The notes: a model not told the origin generated them from the sequence alone. DNA of 64,000 nucleotides from Fibrobacter sp. (GCA_016285835.1 JAEERM010000002.1:17089-81088); one strand, 5' to 3'. Shown: positions 19,001 through 27,431, numbered from the stretch's first letter. A program made the numbers and translations.

Positions 19001-19505
19001 CAAAATAAGCATAATGGTAATCAAGGTGAAATTCTTCTTCGGGAACTGGTTTCAGGACTCTATACAAGCCCGAGACATTCAAGATTGCAGTTTCGGTGTA
19101 CGAAGCAGCATTATTGTGAGCATAACCGGTAGATACAATCTTTAACTTATAAGTAGCACTTGTCGTCGGAGCATCAGCCCCTACGAGAGCCACAGAAAAG
19201 GACTGCCCCGATTTGGCCATGGGCTTAAGAAAATCATCCAACGATATCGGATTCCTGTTTGCGACATCTTCGCTAAAATACTGCTGCAAAATGGACCCAA
19301 CGTCATTGGCGTGGTACATCATCCATGCACGTGCAGCCTCGACACCGGCTTGAGACGATGTACGAGCCTCATTGACCAACATTCTGTCTGCAGAAGAAAA
19401 ACCTTCGGAGGACAGCCACTTATACGTCGCCGTACCGGCGATAGTCGCCACCAGCATAAACATCAATACAGCAAAGAGAGAAACGCCTTTTTGCGACTTG
19501 AACAT
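13068..19505 (-). CDS. Giant PilX/GspK-like minor pilin, about 2145 aa (cluster 2)
   Basis: MFKSQKGVSLFAVLMFMLVATIAGTATYKW (no Glu5); start moved to the ATG at 19505; same module order as its paralogues plus an aromatic C-terminal tail. Confidence 0.85.
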   Translation of the reverse strand: MFKSQKGVSLFAVLMFMLVATIAGTATYKWLSSEGFSSADRMLVNEARTSSQAGVEAARAWMMYHANDVGSILQQYFSEDVANRNPISLDDFLKPMAKSGQSFSVALVGADAPTTSATYKLKIVSTGYAHNNAASYTETAILNVSGLYRVLKPVPEEEFHLDYHYAYFGGSTSFAGGHGVTSALINGDWGMANGSNPINLDGDFVVTGKVTLSGNKIKAGGTTCVGGNLDPNNGIWTKNLFVGGLAGSGSNKFVGNIGENAYFAGNLTIGNIGDPGFSVGGNMYLEGVMRPNLSAFQHSIGGNLCLGNSASIQFESESANHDFIVAHHVWMPTSFKNGRGYGLNTNNGISGLSHRQLGTSDKDTVYVKDAAACQVNVVPGVDNCNEETVNGKKFKKYYQIKGGNKDLGYAGFASRGIVRGTLPENPSFQCGKSVKNYCDAIWKPKSQTGKSCSNSPYYVSDILMTGWKKFEKYADTASKSGIPDCNHLNHISNDKTTKMNSCYEKLYNDKDKRKRYLFNDYLVLKLTFNENAAGGVNDASAPSLNGKFLFIYDTKFGGPNANHGRFPKTTPNSRVFVYLKDGADVHINCENDKSTRNYFFFTRADIKGFLGQCTWAGSVYATASSCAKIPDINGTVTMMYDEDVVDDIAQSGIVCPVADSAYCGDSPTSSSSAALVSSSSVGFVEGPYDPDFVAMGPQLYVTVESEYKSPDKIDEMNVVNPGPTIQVMPRVVYLNASSPGQLSDYITVIPRTGAPKQGGILSCDGRANDLTSGKVKDKIVSANLNTNVYNCSFTRNNPQGGTLKSDFYVQLLEGDSTTTPMVHFAGAANEFFQVGQSGSGEVKLVVKPSSLTGDFKIRIGMSDLPTGWDVRKSDNSNITWKQAADGSQYYAVEKPYSSVETTYPIFNVSVSPSALPGTVRFTLQNPEGCIVGGGSVIKAFNRRGVATIHRGSIADYCREYEEECEKNPKYKLAADSLENCPMPTPLEWVDLPRYHGCDNKVANEKWECDAGLGESVKYGFIEGSFDRRTCVMYNPEKFNYVTAPKDDATNAGGYILYASLKRLHYMLHVALKNADDSDVLIDIFEPEDTTFSHPKKKTCSSSVGCDIIVYSGQNVRLTTKEGGDDRFARWSISDGSGNHSENSSDTVRFVMSDDVSYTAVFNERDPHCFYAEFNKTDIWCKNNKDPDCIDYCQGSMPCKNNDLRYENANWIVVNSNGGGRARPEIFSHKYLKRPDDGNVAMMMNTVDAGIEGTYNIQLWTDITSPTKVDKTSLNSGLVIRSNRAGTEYVSVNFFGIDSTGRNSTAKETFARVCYLTSVSMTETYAKGANCMSARLKDSVSGAGLSWESRASLNFDVTIYKRDSLLIMGNVPGASGFRRAVAKFDLKALSALMGGSLDDDEHAYVGLKLGDSDFGVYDVSWFSEQYKDKCYATPTITCSFAAKYMAGQVPRNEDVTPVIGYSKWFADKGADCVDDISYYYNGCDMPSGRYKRLLGAGLINGTYCGGNIGADGYVESGLVNDALELRSGNFYFKYEGDHGFQHDSLNGAVRNASVRVYCMQRGKVFTAGCGEFYVGQKHTCVQNERLAGTTSGITGEHKVVLNREGGVNLRDARVMFYVTMDAGTKVTATFKDVSGKTSDAVNLEASAVNDFENKDFASRYGFDPEHVKEIILRSGFGTYTIDSITSQCSATLSVNCGENDVTYTPAGQWRISTNIDPFQIAKKCKVESLTESSLPTYFGPCNSQGIFLIDDPNFEDRLYEGTQAQQYSFKVSVYDDDAATELTPPTSECTATSMPLSPVSLNCRLDGPTTSFVQGGGVPAVVVEANNCPAGGCVYDLTLSDGTEYAHSSTLQGSMSWAPSLNTATAMSAGTYSYTVTVYNATKTKVYGSCTSGSFEIIESIPASASECKITPQGHFTAFVSGGNMGNVAATLTRSDLLGNVLGQQNVAANSNAPLNFDLHLGEYANGTYDFILSLNGNPACTVTHTVNNVNLTLTCPSPTTGQNPESPIVVSPNVSGCDGECEWKIKKGPTVYESGSGYTSGNVSFYDQSGTGEKDYQFNISRDVNGVKVSKECTFKVTFAPAQQNICVDFVNGKGGYHGKCYKSGLDNMASGKCYKVNPDRTDDPEWINQDASDAWWWVQTSCFE

Positions 19506-19515
19506 AACGCCTCCT

Positions 19516-20844
19516 TTATAACTCCGTCGTTCCGTTACTAGGAACCGGGACAACAACGGAAGTCTCTCCACTCACGTGATTTTCCATTAGTTTTAAATCC
19601 AATTTAAAAGCACGAACATTCGCTTTGTCTAGCGTGTCTGGAACATACCCTTGAACAAACTTGTAATTTCTGTCGGAAATTTTTTTCAGACGCAAATCGG
19701 CAAACGAGAATGTGCCTGAACCGACGGTTGGCGAAAAAACGGCCATCCTAAACACAATACATGCATTACTAAAATTATTCCGCGGGACAAAGCGCATCAC
19801 ATGTTCATCCGGAGCTTCGGACGTCTGCGGAGGAAAAATCATCAAATCATCAACATCATCAGAAGGGATGGATTCGGCATTCGAAACCATCCTAAACCCA
19901 ATAGACAAGTGATCCATCCCAGGTCGGAACATGCGGGCATCGTCTCTTACGTTCAACGGAGTTCTGAACCTAAGTTCGTAAGTTAGATCCTTGCTAAAAT
20001 TAAACTTTTCACAATCTTTCCAATCATCGGTATTTTCTCCCGTTTTGCCAACATACACCTCATGAGATTTTATATCAACCCCGTGGTAGTTGCCATCCTC
20101 GCGGAAATTCGAAGAAAATCCGGACATTGTAAATGATGTCGCTCCATAGTCTGGAATCACATTTATTTTGACCACATGAGTCGCAGCGTGTTCACGGGAA
20201 ATCAGACGGAATTGCCCCGCATCGGCACTCGAAGGAAACAACACCGAATCGGCAACACTTTTGAGAAGTCCCGGTGTCGCAGGAGTTATCACAAACTTGG
20301 AAACGCCCGAAGCCATGGTGACTGTTCTTGGCTTGATTTCCGGACAACTCGCTGTATCTTCAGTCCCTCGAATCGTACGGCACGAACGTTTCAAAATGCC
20401 ATCATTAGTGGTATACCAAGAAATTTCTTCAACACGCTTAAATCTACCTACACTATCCACAACCTTACGGAAAACAAGACTATCTTTATCCGCCCCTCTT
20501 TTTGTGCTATTCGGATTATTAACATTCGTATCGCCTCGGAAATAATCAAACGACGAGAAATCGTTTCTGGCCACATTCATGAAAACTTCAGGCCTTACGT
20601 CAAATCCGGATCTAAGTTCATCTGTAAATTCCGGGTCTATAACCGTTTTCGCACCCATCTGGGCAACATCGTCCCGGAAAAGATTTCCCAGATTTTCAGC
20701 TTTTTGGTTCGCCTTAATCATACTTTCGGAAACAATGCGCATCTTTGTACTATCGCTAAACGCATGCCCAGCAATAATGACAACGACACCGACAATAGCC
20801 AGGTAGACCATTAATTCAATCATTGTAAAACCGCGCTTATTCAT
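19516..20844 (-). CDS. PilW/GspJ-like minor pilin with C-terminal extension (cluster 2)
   Basis: MNKRGFTMIELMVYLAIVGVVVIIAGHAFSDSTKMR; start at 20844 overlaps the pilV-like stop. Confidence 0.87.
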   Translation of the reverse strand: MNKRGFTMIELMVYLAIVGVVVIIAGHAFSDSTKMRIVSESMIKANQKAENLGNLFRDDVAQMGAKTVIDPEFTDELRSGFDVRPEVFMNVARNDFSSFDYFRGDTNVNNPNSTKRGADKDSLVFRKVVDSVGRFKRVEEISWYTTNDGILKRSCRTIRGTEDTASCPEIKPRTVTMASGVSKFVITPATPGLLKSVADSVLFPSSADAGQFRLISREHAATHVVKINVIPDYGATSFTMSGFSSNFREDGNYHGVDIKSHEVYVGKTGENTDDWKDCEKFNFSKDLTYELRFRTPLNVRDDARMFRPGMDHLSIGFRMVSNAESIPSDDVDDLMIFPPQTSEAPDEHVMRFVPRNNFSNACIVFRMAVFSPTVGSGTFSFADLRLKKISDRNYKFVQGYVPDTLDKANVRAFKLDLKLMENHVSGETSVVVPVPSNGTTEL

Positions 20845-21341
20845 CGTATAACCCCCGAAACGCTGACGCTCTGGATAGACCCCTTGAACCGCCATGAAAC
20901 ATCGACCTTAACATTCTTCGCATAAACATGCTTTACAGAATCAATCAAGGATGTATCTTTTGAAAAATAAATGTTGTCAGGCATTACCGTAATTTTCGTG
21001 AAATATTTCACCTCAGAAACAACACAATCTTGATTCTGGTTATTACACCGCTCCCAAGTTCGCACGTAGTCCGGATTACCGTCATAGTCCGGCATTTTAG
21101 CGATGGTTTCGTCGTCACGTGCAGATTCGATGGCAGCAGCCCCGACCGCCTGCAGCGAATCGAGCACCAGCTGAGCCACCTCGACAGCGCCATCACGCCC
21201 GCGAATGCGCTGCAAAGTCTGCCGGTTCCCCAACTGGAGCTGCATCACGGCAAGATACAGGAATCCAAGGACAGCAGCAGAAACCAGCACCTCAACGATG
21301 CCGAAGCCCTTCCTTCTTTTAAGAGCCTTACCTAGCAACAT
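20841..21341 (-). CDS. PilV/GspI-like minor pilin (cluster 2)
   Basis: RRKGFGIVEVLVSAAVLGFLYLAVMQLQLGNRQTLQRIRGRDGAVEVAQ; paralogue of 36564-37016. Confidence 0.88.
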   Translation of the reverse strand: MLLGKALKRRKGFGIVEVLVSAAVLGFLYLAVMQLQLGNRQTLQRIRGRDGAVEVAQLVLDSLQAVGAAAIESARDDETIAKMPDYDGNPDYVRTWERCNNQNQDCVVSEVKYFTKITVMPDNIYFSKDTSLIDSVKHVYAKNVKVDVSWRFKGSIQSVSVSGVIR

Positions 21342-21390
21342 CTCAACCTCTTCTTGCGCCTATCGGCGCGTCCTATCCACATATACGAAC

Positions 21391-21424
21391 AAAAAGGCCA
21401 ATCCCTCCAAACAGGCCTTTTTTA
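21391..21424 (-). terminator. Intrinsic terminator-like hairpin upstream of cluster 2
   Basis: AAAAAGGCC - 14-nt loop - GGCCTTTTT. Confidence 0.75.
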
Positions 21425-21544
21425 CCAATATATATATGTTTTCGCCCCACGTATAAAAAATTTTTACATCCATGAGAAAAATCACGTTTTCGGAGGTATA
21501 AAACGGATTTTCCTGCTCAAACGGGGCTTTTTTTGTAAAAAAAT

Positions 21545-23824
21545 CTAATTAATGTAGGGACGGACCTGCTTGAACACCATCCGGCGGTCCTCCCCCATGA
21601 CCTTGAACTCGATATCGAGGGCGAGTGCATCGGCATTTTTCTTGTAAAGCGAGGCAAAGTGGTCCTGGATCATCTTGACCGTCCGGTAGAGCACGTAAAT
21701 TTCGCCGCTATTGAGGATTAGCGAGTCGGGGCAGAGCGTAGAATGTTGCAAGAGCACACTCTGCACGCCGCGCTGCGGTGGTGGCGAGGGGATGATGGAA
21801 ATGATTTCCGGGAGTTCGCCGCCTTCGGGATTGGTGACGGATGTTTCGCCAACCTGGATGTTCGCATAGATACCCGCGACCGAGTAGTCCGCGATGTTCT
21901 GCGTGATGATGACGCCATTTGCGACTTCGTCCGGGTAGGATTCATGCACGGCCACGGCCATCTGCACCGAGAAGTGGTCGATGTTCCAGAGGGAACGCTC
22001 CTCGAAAACCTTGAAACTCCATACAGAGGCCCACACCTTGCGAATCTCGTCGGACGGGAGGTCCTTTTCGCGCGTGGTGGCCTTGACGGACTTGTAGAGG
22101 CCCGCTCCGTTGAAGTCGCTCAAGTCTTCGGAATTGGTGCTGGAACGCAGGCGCACGCCAGCTTCGCCATAAAGCCCGCGCACCTTGGCATCGAGAGCTT
22201 CGCCAAAAGAAGTTTCGACGGGGATGTGCTTGAACATGTAGCGGATGTTGTCGAGCATCGCTTCGCGGAGGCGCGTATTGGCGGCAAAGTCTTCGCGGGA
22301 AACCAAAGACGTAATGTAGTTGCGGAGAGATGTTCCCTTCGAAAAGCTCAGGGAACTTGTTGAGGACGCTTCGACAGGCTCAGCGGCCTTTGATTCAGCG
22401 TCCAAAACCTGCAGGGCGCCAGCACAGGCGGTTTTTACCTGGGTACATATTTCCGAAGAGCGGCCCTCGGTCCCGCAGTCAGCAAAGGAGCGTTCGCAAA
22501 GTTCCCCGGTCACCTGGGCATAATCCATAAAGTGGCTGTAATGGTAGAACGGCACAGCGAACCCGTCGGGCGAGTTGTCGGGGAGCAGTTTGTGGAGTTC
22601 CGCAAGGTTCGCGGCCTTCACGCCCACCGATTTCGCCGAATTGAAATCGAGGTCCGCGAAGTCAATGAATCCTGTATCCGACAAATCATAGGAGAGCGTC
22701 ACCGGATCGCGCACGTTCTTGTTCCAGAAAGTTTTTGCCTCGTCAAGAGCGGCCTCGACCACCGTATAGGAATTTGACTTGACTTCCAACTTCACCAACT
22801 TTCCGCAAAGGGCGAGCAGGCTATCGGGAAGTTCGTTGCCGTTAAACGCGATGTTCGGAGTCTTGCGGGCCTTCGCGGCTAGGTTCACGTGCGAAAGCGG
22901 AGTCTGCGCATCTTTGCTGATTGTCGCCGCGACAAGCGGGATTTCGGCGGGGAGCGTTTCGAGAATCAGGATGTCGTGCGAAGAGACAATCGCCGTATCG
23001 AGTTCCGCGGCAGTCAGTTTGCGAAGCGTTCCGTATGCAATCCCGGAGTTCATAATCAAGAAGGGTATATCGCCAAACAACTGGGCATGTGTATAGACAG
23101 GGATGTTCGCCGCCTTGAACTCAGCGGCATATTCGGCGGCAGCCTCCTCGGCATTTGTCCCCGCAGGCATATAGAACAGGCAGTTTTTGGGCGCTCCCGG
23201 AGAAAGGAACAGCATACGGGATTCTATCAGCTTGTATACCGCAGCCACTTGCTCGGGCGTAATGAGATCGGTCGGGAAGAACGTCAGCGCAATCATGGAA
23301 TCGACAGAAGCGTAGTACGCAAGCGTCCCGGCAACCGTGTTCTTCTCTGTCGTGAAATACGTCTCGCTTTCGAACTCAAACACAGTACGGGTATCGTGGA
23401 GAATTATTTCCGCAAAATCGTAATGTATCGGGTACGCCTTCGTGTTCATGAAATGAACTTCAGGGGTATCCGTATCGAAACCGGTAATGACAAATTTCAC
23501 CAAGTAGCTCGAGCCCATTTCTGTCTTCGACGTGTAGGCTAACTTACGGAAAGCGGAGTAGCCGTCTTCTTTGTAGAAGCCTGTGTACTCGTTCTCGTTC
23601 TGGATAAAAACAGGAAGTGTATCAGTTTTGATAGAATCCGACCGCGTCGTGTCTGTATGGGTTGTGTCTTTCTTGGTGGTATCTGTACTCGTCGTGTCCG
23701 GCACAATGATATCGGGATCGTCAGGACCGCTCGGATCCCTGGAAGAATCATCATTTGAGCACGCCCAAAACGTCGCCACTAAAACCGACAACAAGAAATA
23801 GGCAAGTACAGACAAACGCATCAT
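21545..23824 (-). CDS. Predicted lipoprotein with PEP-utilising/phosphohistidine-like and PPDK-type ATP-binding-like domains
   Basis: Lipobox LVATFWAC, Thr/Asp-rich linker, TPLSHVNLAAKARKTPNIAF (swivelling-domain-like), then VRLRSSTNSEDLSDFNGAGLYKS and C-terminal FKQVRPYIN. Confidence 0.75.
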   Translation of the reverse strand: MMRLSVLAYFLLSVLVATFWACSNDDSSRDPSGPDDPDIIVPDTTSTDTTKKDTTHTDTTRSDSIKTDTLPVFIQNENEYTGFYKEDGYSAFRKLAYTSKTEMGSSYLVKFVITGFDTDTPEVHFMNTKAYPIHYDFAEIILHDTRTVFEFESETYFTTEKNTVAGTLAYYASVDSMIALTFFPTDLITPEQVAAVYKLIESRMLFLSPGAPKNCLFYMPAGTNAEEAAAEYAAEFKAANIPVYTHAQLFGDIPFLIMNSGIAYGTLRKLTAAELDTAIVSSHDILILETLPAEIPLVAATISKDAQTPLSHVNLAAKARKTPNIAFNGNELPDSLLALCGKLVKLEVKSNSYTVVEAALDEAKTFWNKNVRDPVTLSYDLSDTGFIDFADLDFNSAKSVGVKAANLAELHKLLPDNSPDGFAVPFYHYSHFMDYAQVTGELCERSFADCGTEGRSSEICTQVKTACAGALQVLDAESKAAEPVEASSTSSLSFSKGTSLRNYITSLVSREDFAANTRLREAMLDNIRYMFKHIPVETSFGEALDAKVRGLYGEAGVRLRSSTNSEDLSDFNGAGLYKSVKATTREKDLPSDEIRKVWASVWSFKVFEERSLWNIDHFSVQMAVAVHESYPDEVANGVIITQNIADYSVAGIYANIQVGETSVTNPEGGELPEIISIIPSPPPQRGVQSVLLQHSTLCPDSLILNSGEIYVLYRTVKMIQDHFASLYKKNADALALDIEFKVMGEDRRMVFKQVRPYIN

Positions 23825-23833
23825 AGGAACAGT

Positions 23834-24823
23834 TTATTCTTGATCCATGTCCAGTCGGAAATCGCCATTACAGAGCTCAAACGTGTCGGTAAAATCACCG
23901 AACGAGCCGTCTTCCAGGCTAGCAAAACGACACACGACCGGCAGCGAACGCACTTCGCTGAGGTCTTCGTCAAAGGTCTTGCAACCATCTTCGATAAGCG
24001 TCGTACCATCTGACTCGAAAACTCTTATGCAATCCATTTCTTGGCAACTACGGCCGCCCCAGCCATACGAAGAATGGAAGTATTCGTAAACCTTGCCATC
24101 GTAAGCGAAGCGGAACTTGTCGTTGTGGTGGTTGCCACCCCATTCATAGCTCAAGTTTTTCGGGGTCGAATATTTACCGTTCACGTACAACACGGCCGTG
24201 TCCACACTGATTTCTGGATTCATTCCCATACCTACCTTCTGGCAATCAGTCGGCGAGCCCTGCACATAAATAAAGCCTTCCAAATCGGCATACTTGAAAG
24301 TGCAAATCCAATCTTGCTGGTCAAAATCCATGTCCCACTTTATAGATTCTTTTCCAATTTTTTCTTCAAAACTGCATTGATGGACAGCCGCTTTCGGAGT
24401 TCGAGTTTTGAAAATTTTCATAGGGTCCGTCAGGACAACTTTTGCAGAACTGGAGGAGTTTTTCACAACCGAGGAACTGGAAGATTTCGAAGACTTCTTG
24501 GACGAGCTGGAAGAACTATTCGATTTTGTTGAGCTAGAGGAACTATTGGATTTTTTCGAACTAGAGGAGTGTTTTGATTTCCCCGAGCTAGAAGATTCTT
24601 CGACAGCTGAGGAACTAGATGAGCGCGCTTCCTTTTTGCTTGAAGACGAAACCTTAGCTTTGCCAGAGGAACTTTTACCTTTCTCGAAGCTGGAGCTGGT
24701 TTCAGCAATTTCATCCGAGCTAGAAGAAGTTTCGGGGTCAGCACTAATTGCACTGGAAGAATCGTCACCGCAAGCGACGAAGAAAAGCAAAGAGAAAACA
24801 GGTAATAAATTGAGAATCTTCAT
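23834..24823 (-). CDS. Predicted lipoprotein with long polyserine/lysine low-complexity linker
   Basis: Start at 24823: MKILNLLPVFSLLFFVACGDDSSSA (lipobox), then SSSSKKSNSSSSSTKSNSSSSSSKK; unassigned C-terminal domain. Confidence 0.75.
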   Translation of the reverse strand: MKILNLLPVFSLLFFVACGDDSSSAISADPETSSSSDEIAETSSSFEKGKSSSGKAKVSSSSKKEARSSSSSAVEESSSSGKSKHSSSSKKSNSSSSSTKSNSSSSSSKKSSKSSSSSVVKNSSSSAKVVLTDPMKIFKTRTPKAAVHQCSFEEKIGKESIKWDMDFDQQDWICTFKYADLEGFIYVQGSPTDCQKVGMGMNPEISVDTAVLYVNGKYSTPKNLSYEWGGNHHNDKFRFAYDGKVYEYFHSSYGWGGRSCQEMDCIRVFESDGTTLIEDGCKTFDEDLSEVRSLPVVCRFASLEDGSFGDFTDTFELCNGDFRLDMDQE

Positions 24824-24925
24824 ATCTAAAATATACCATGTTTTGGTAAAATTTTTCATTTTTTGGGGACAAAAGTGTCTGTTAAAACGTCTATAGGATA
24901 TGAACCCTCTATATGGAGTAAACAG

Positions 24926-25921
24926 ATGGGAAATACAGATCCAAAGACAAAAAAAGACGAAGCATCCGAACCAAAACCACACGACGCTTTTTTCAGATGG
25001 CTTTTTTCCGACGTCGGGCGGCTCCGGCACCTGCTGGAGCTTTCCGGCAAGGTGAACAGGGACATAGGCGAGTTCATCTCAGAAGTGGATCTTGACACGC
25101 TCGTACGCATCCCCGATTCGTATTCCGAAGTCGAAGAAACCGGAGAAGCCGACCTCGCCTTCCGCGTGGAAGTCGCCTCGGGGGCGCCGCTGCTCGTGGG
25201 CATCCTCGTGGAACACAAGTCCGGGCGCGATTCCGGCACGCTTGACCAGATTGCGCGATACGTGAATTCCGTGATGAAGATATACAGCGAGCACAGGGCT
25301 TTCAGCGGGCTCCCCACGATGGCCATCATCTTCTACAACGGGCGCGAGAACTGGAACCCGCTCGGGAGCATCGAGGACAAATATCCATCGTGTTTCCGCG
25401 GGAGGATTCTCCCGTTCGCCTGCTCGTTCGTGAACATGATCGATATACCCGACAGCGACTGCCTCACCTGCGAGGACACGGCCGCGGGAATGGGCATCGT
25501 AGCAATGAAGTACGCCTACGACAAGGAAAACCTGCTCAGAGTACTACCTTTATTCAAAAAGGCGCTGCAGCGAATGCCGCACGACGAGGCTGCTTGCCTA
25601 TTGGCGAAGATTAGTATATATTTGAAGGAGTACGTCACCAGGGACGTGCTGAAGGAGCTTGACATGGCATTCGTAAGCATCGGACAGAAATACGGTTTCG
25701 TGAGTGCCGGAGACGAATTCCGCAGGGAACTCGCGGAAGCGCGCGCGGAAGCGCAAGCGAAGGCGAAAGCTGAGGAACAGGCACGGGCTGAATTTGAAAG
25801 GAACCAGGATCGTGCAGACACATTGGCCATTTTACGGAAAATGGGTTTGTCCGAAAAAAAGATTACCGAGGCTTGCGCCGAACTTGACGCACTTCAGAAG
25901 AAGCGGCGTAGACAGGCGTAA
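24926..25921 (+). CDS. Rpn family PD-(D/E)XK nuclease/putative transposase-like protein
   Basis: PHDAFFRWLFSDVGRLRHLLELSGKV, DLAFRVEV...LVGILVEHKS, IIFYNGRENW; typical Rpn/YhgA-like motifs. Confidence 0.85.
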   Translation: MGNTDPKTKKDEASEPKPHDAFFRWLFSDVGRLRHLLELSGKVNRDIGEFISEVDLDTLVRIPDSYSEVEETGEADLAFRVEVASGAPLLVGILVEHKSGRDSGTLDQIARYVNSVMKIYSEHRAFSGLPTMAIIFYNGRENWNPLGSIEDKYPSCFRGRILPFACSFVNMIDIPDSDCLTCEDTAAGMGIVAMKYAYDKENLLRVLPLFKKALQRMPHDEAACLLAKISIYLKEYVTRDVLKELDMAFVSIGQKYGFVSAGDEFRRELAEARAEAQAKAKAEEQARAEFERNQDRADTLAILRKMGLSEKKITEACAELDALQKKRRRQA

Positions 25922-25986
25922 GCCAAATACTTTTATACGAGCGGCTCCTGAAAGGGGGTCGTTTTCTCACAACAAAAGTACCTAAA

Positions 25987-26334
25987 ATGCCGCCCGCCAA
26001 CGCAGCTTGCCTATTGGCGAAGATTAGTATATATTTGAAGGAGTACGTCACCAGGGACGTGCTGAAGGAGCTTGACATGGCATTCGTAAGCATCGGACAG
26101 AAATACGGTTTCGTGAGTGCCGGAGACGAATTCCGCAGGGAAATCGCGGAAGCGCGCGCGGAAGCACAAGCGAAGGCGCAGAAGCAAATTGCCAACGCAC
26201 GCTCCGATGAGCAAGCGAAAGCAGAAGAAAACAAACTAGCAACAGCCCAGAAAATGGTCCGCGACGGAGTCATTTCCGTTGAAAATGCAATCTCCTACTT
26301 TGGGTATTCCAAGGAACAAATCCTTGCGAAATAG
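25987..26334 (+). pseudogene. Duplicated 3' segment of the Rpn gene with a different C-terminal end (orphan C-terminal ORF, 115 aa)
   Basis: 26005-26179 repeats 25592-25766 with two mismatches counted; the final C-terminal segment is unrelated. Confidence 0.75.
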
Positions 26335-26370
26335 CGGCGCGAGCAGGCGTAAGCCAAATACTTTTATACG

Positions 26371-26397
26371 AACGGCTCCCGACGGGGAGCCGTTTTT
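26371..26397 (+). terminator. Rho-independent terminator
   Basis: aacggctcccgacggggagccgttttt. Confidence 0.85.
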
Positions 26398-26462
26398 GTT
26401 TATACAAAAAGGCCCGCGGCTAGCGCGAAACCTAGAGTCAATAACATTACTTTTGTAGACAC

Positions 26463-27431
26463 TTATTCGATAGCCGCCGCCCCGGCAATGATCTCTTCGG
26501 AAACGCCCATAGAACGGAGGTAATCTATCCGTTTAGCTGTGCGGTCGGAGGCCTTCTTCTCAGCCTCCGCTTTGCCACGGGATTCGCCAACAATCTCGCC
26601 TTCGGCTCTTGCCTTGATTACTTTCCCGGCCATCCAGCTCTCATAATCTTCCTTCGTTGTCATGTTCAGCTCCTGTGCCTGTAAAAGTTCATCATCGGCG
26701 TTCTCCACACGGATGCGTTCCAACGCATCCTCGACAATCCCGCTGCCGAAATCGGGAAGTTCGCCGCCATCCCTCGCGTGATTCAGCAGATAGAGCCACA
26801 CATCAGCGGCACAATCCACCTCGTCGGCGGACTTGGTGAAGTTGGGGACGCTCAAGAAAATATACCTATTTTTTCCCGAAAGAGGTACAGTCTTGCCCTC
26901 CCTAACGGCATGCCTGCTGTAGAGCGCCCATTCGTCGCGGTACTCGCCCTTGGCGTCGGGCAGGTCAAAATCGCAGATCCAGATGGAAATTGTTTCCGGT
27001 AGCAAGTAGCGACGATACCTCTGTTGCTCCGGAGTCAGTGCCTTGAACTCTGGCGAGATTTCCATCTCCTTGCGACCCTTGATAACGAGGAACGCCTTGT
27101 AAAGTATGGTGCGGTCTACGAAGAAGTCGTTTTCCAATCGCTGCATCTCTACATTGAGAAAACGCCCACTACCCGTGGTCGCAAAGATATCGAAGACGAC
27201 CTTCGACCGCTGCGGGACACGGAAAAGAACGGCCTTATCGAAACTGAACCGTAGCGTCTTGATTTTGTCGTCTCCCTCAAGGTCAAGCACACCATCGAGA
27301 AAATCCCTCAACGCATCCTCGCTGTCGAAAAGTTCTTTGAATGCCGGGTCGTATGTCGGATCTAGATAAACCTTCCCCCTAAACGCCTCGGGAATAGGTC
27401 TGTTGCGAGAAACCTTGCGAGTCTTATTCAT
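26463..27431 (-). CDS. Rpn/PD-(D/E)XK nuclease family transposase-like protein
   Basis: VYLDPTYDPAFKELFDSEDALRDFLDGVLDLEGDD, VVFDIFATTGSGRFLNVEMQ; start moved to the ATG at 27431. Confidence 0.82.
   Translation of the reverse strand: MNKTRKVSRNRPIPEAFRGKVYLDPTYDPAFKELFDSEDALRDFLDGVLDLEGDDKIKTLRFSFDKAVLFRVPQRSKVVFDIFATTGSGRFLNVEMQRLENDFFVDRTILYKAFLVIKGRKEMEISPEFKALTPEQQRYRRYLLPETISIWICDFDLPDAKGEYRDEWALYSRHAVREGKTVPLSGKNRYIFLSVPNFTKSADEVDCAADVWLYLLNHARDGGELPDFGSGIVEDALERIRVENADDELLQAQELNMTTKEDYESWMAGKVIKARAEGEIVGESRGKAEAEKKASDRTAKRIDYLRSMGVSEEIIAGAAAIE

Noticed and set aside
24440-24750. Possible CRISPR or satellite array (repetitive gaggaactggaag-like DNA)
   Set aside because: No fixed repeat-spacer structure; it is the codon-level repeat of a polyserine linker.
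24408-24896. Glu/Leu-rich 162-aa plus-strand ORF (EELEEFFTTEELEDFEDFLDELEE...)
   Set aside because: Mirror of the Ser-rich linker codons on the minus strand; not an independent acidic protein.
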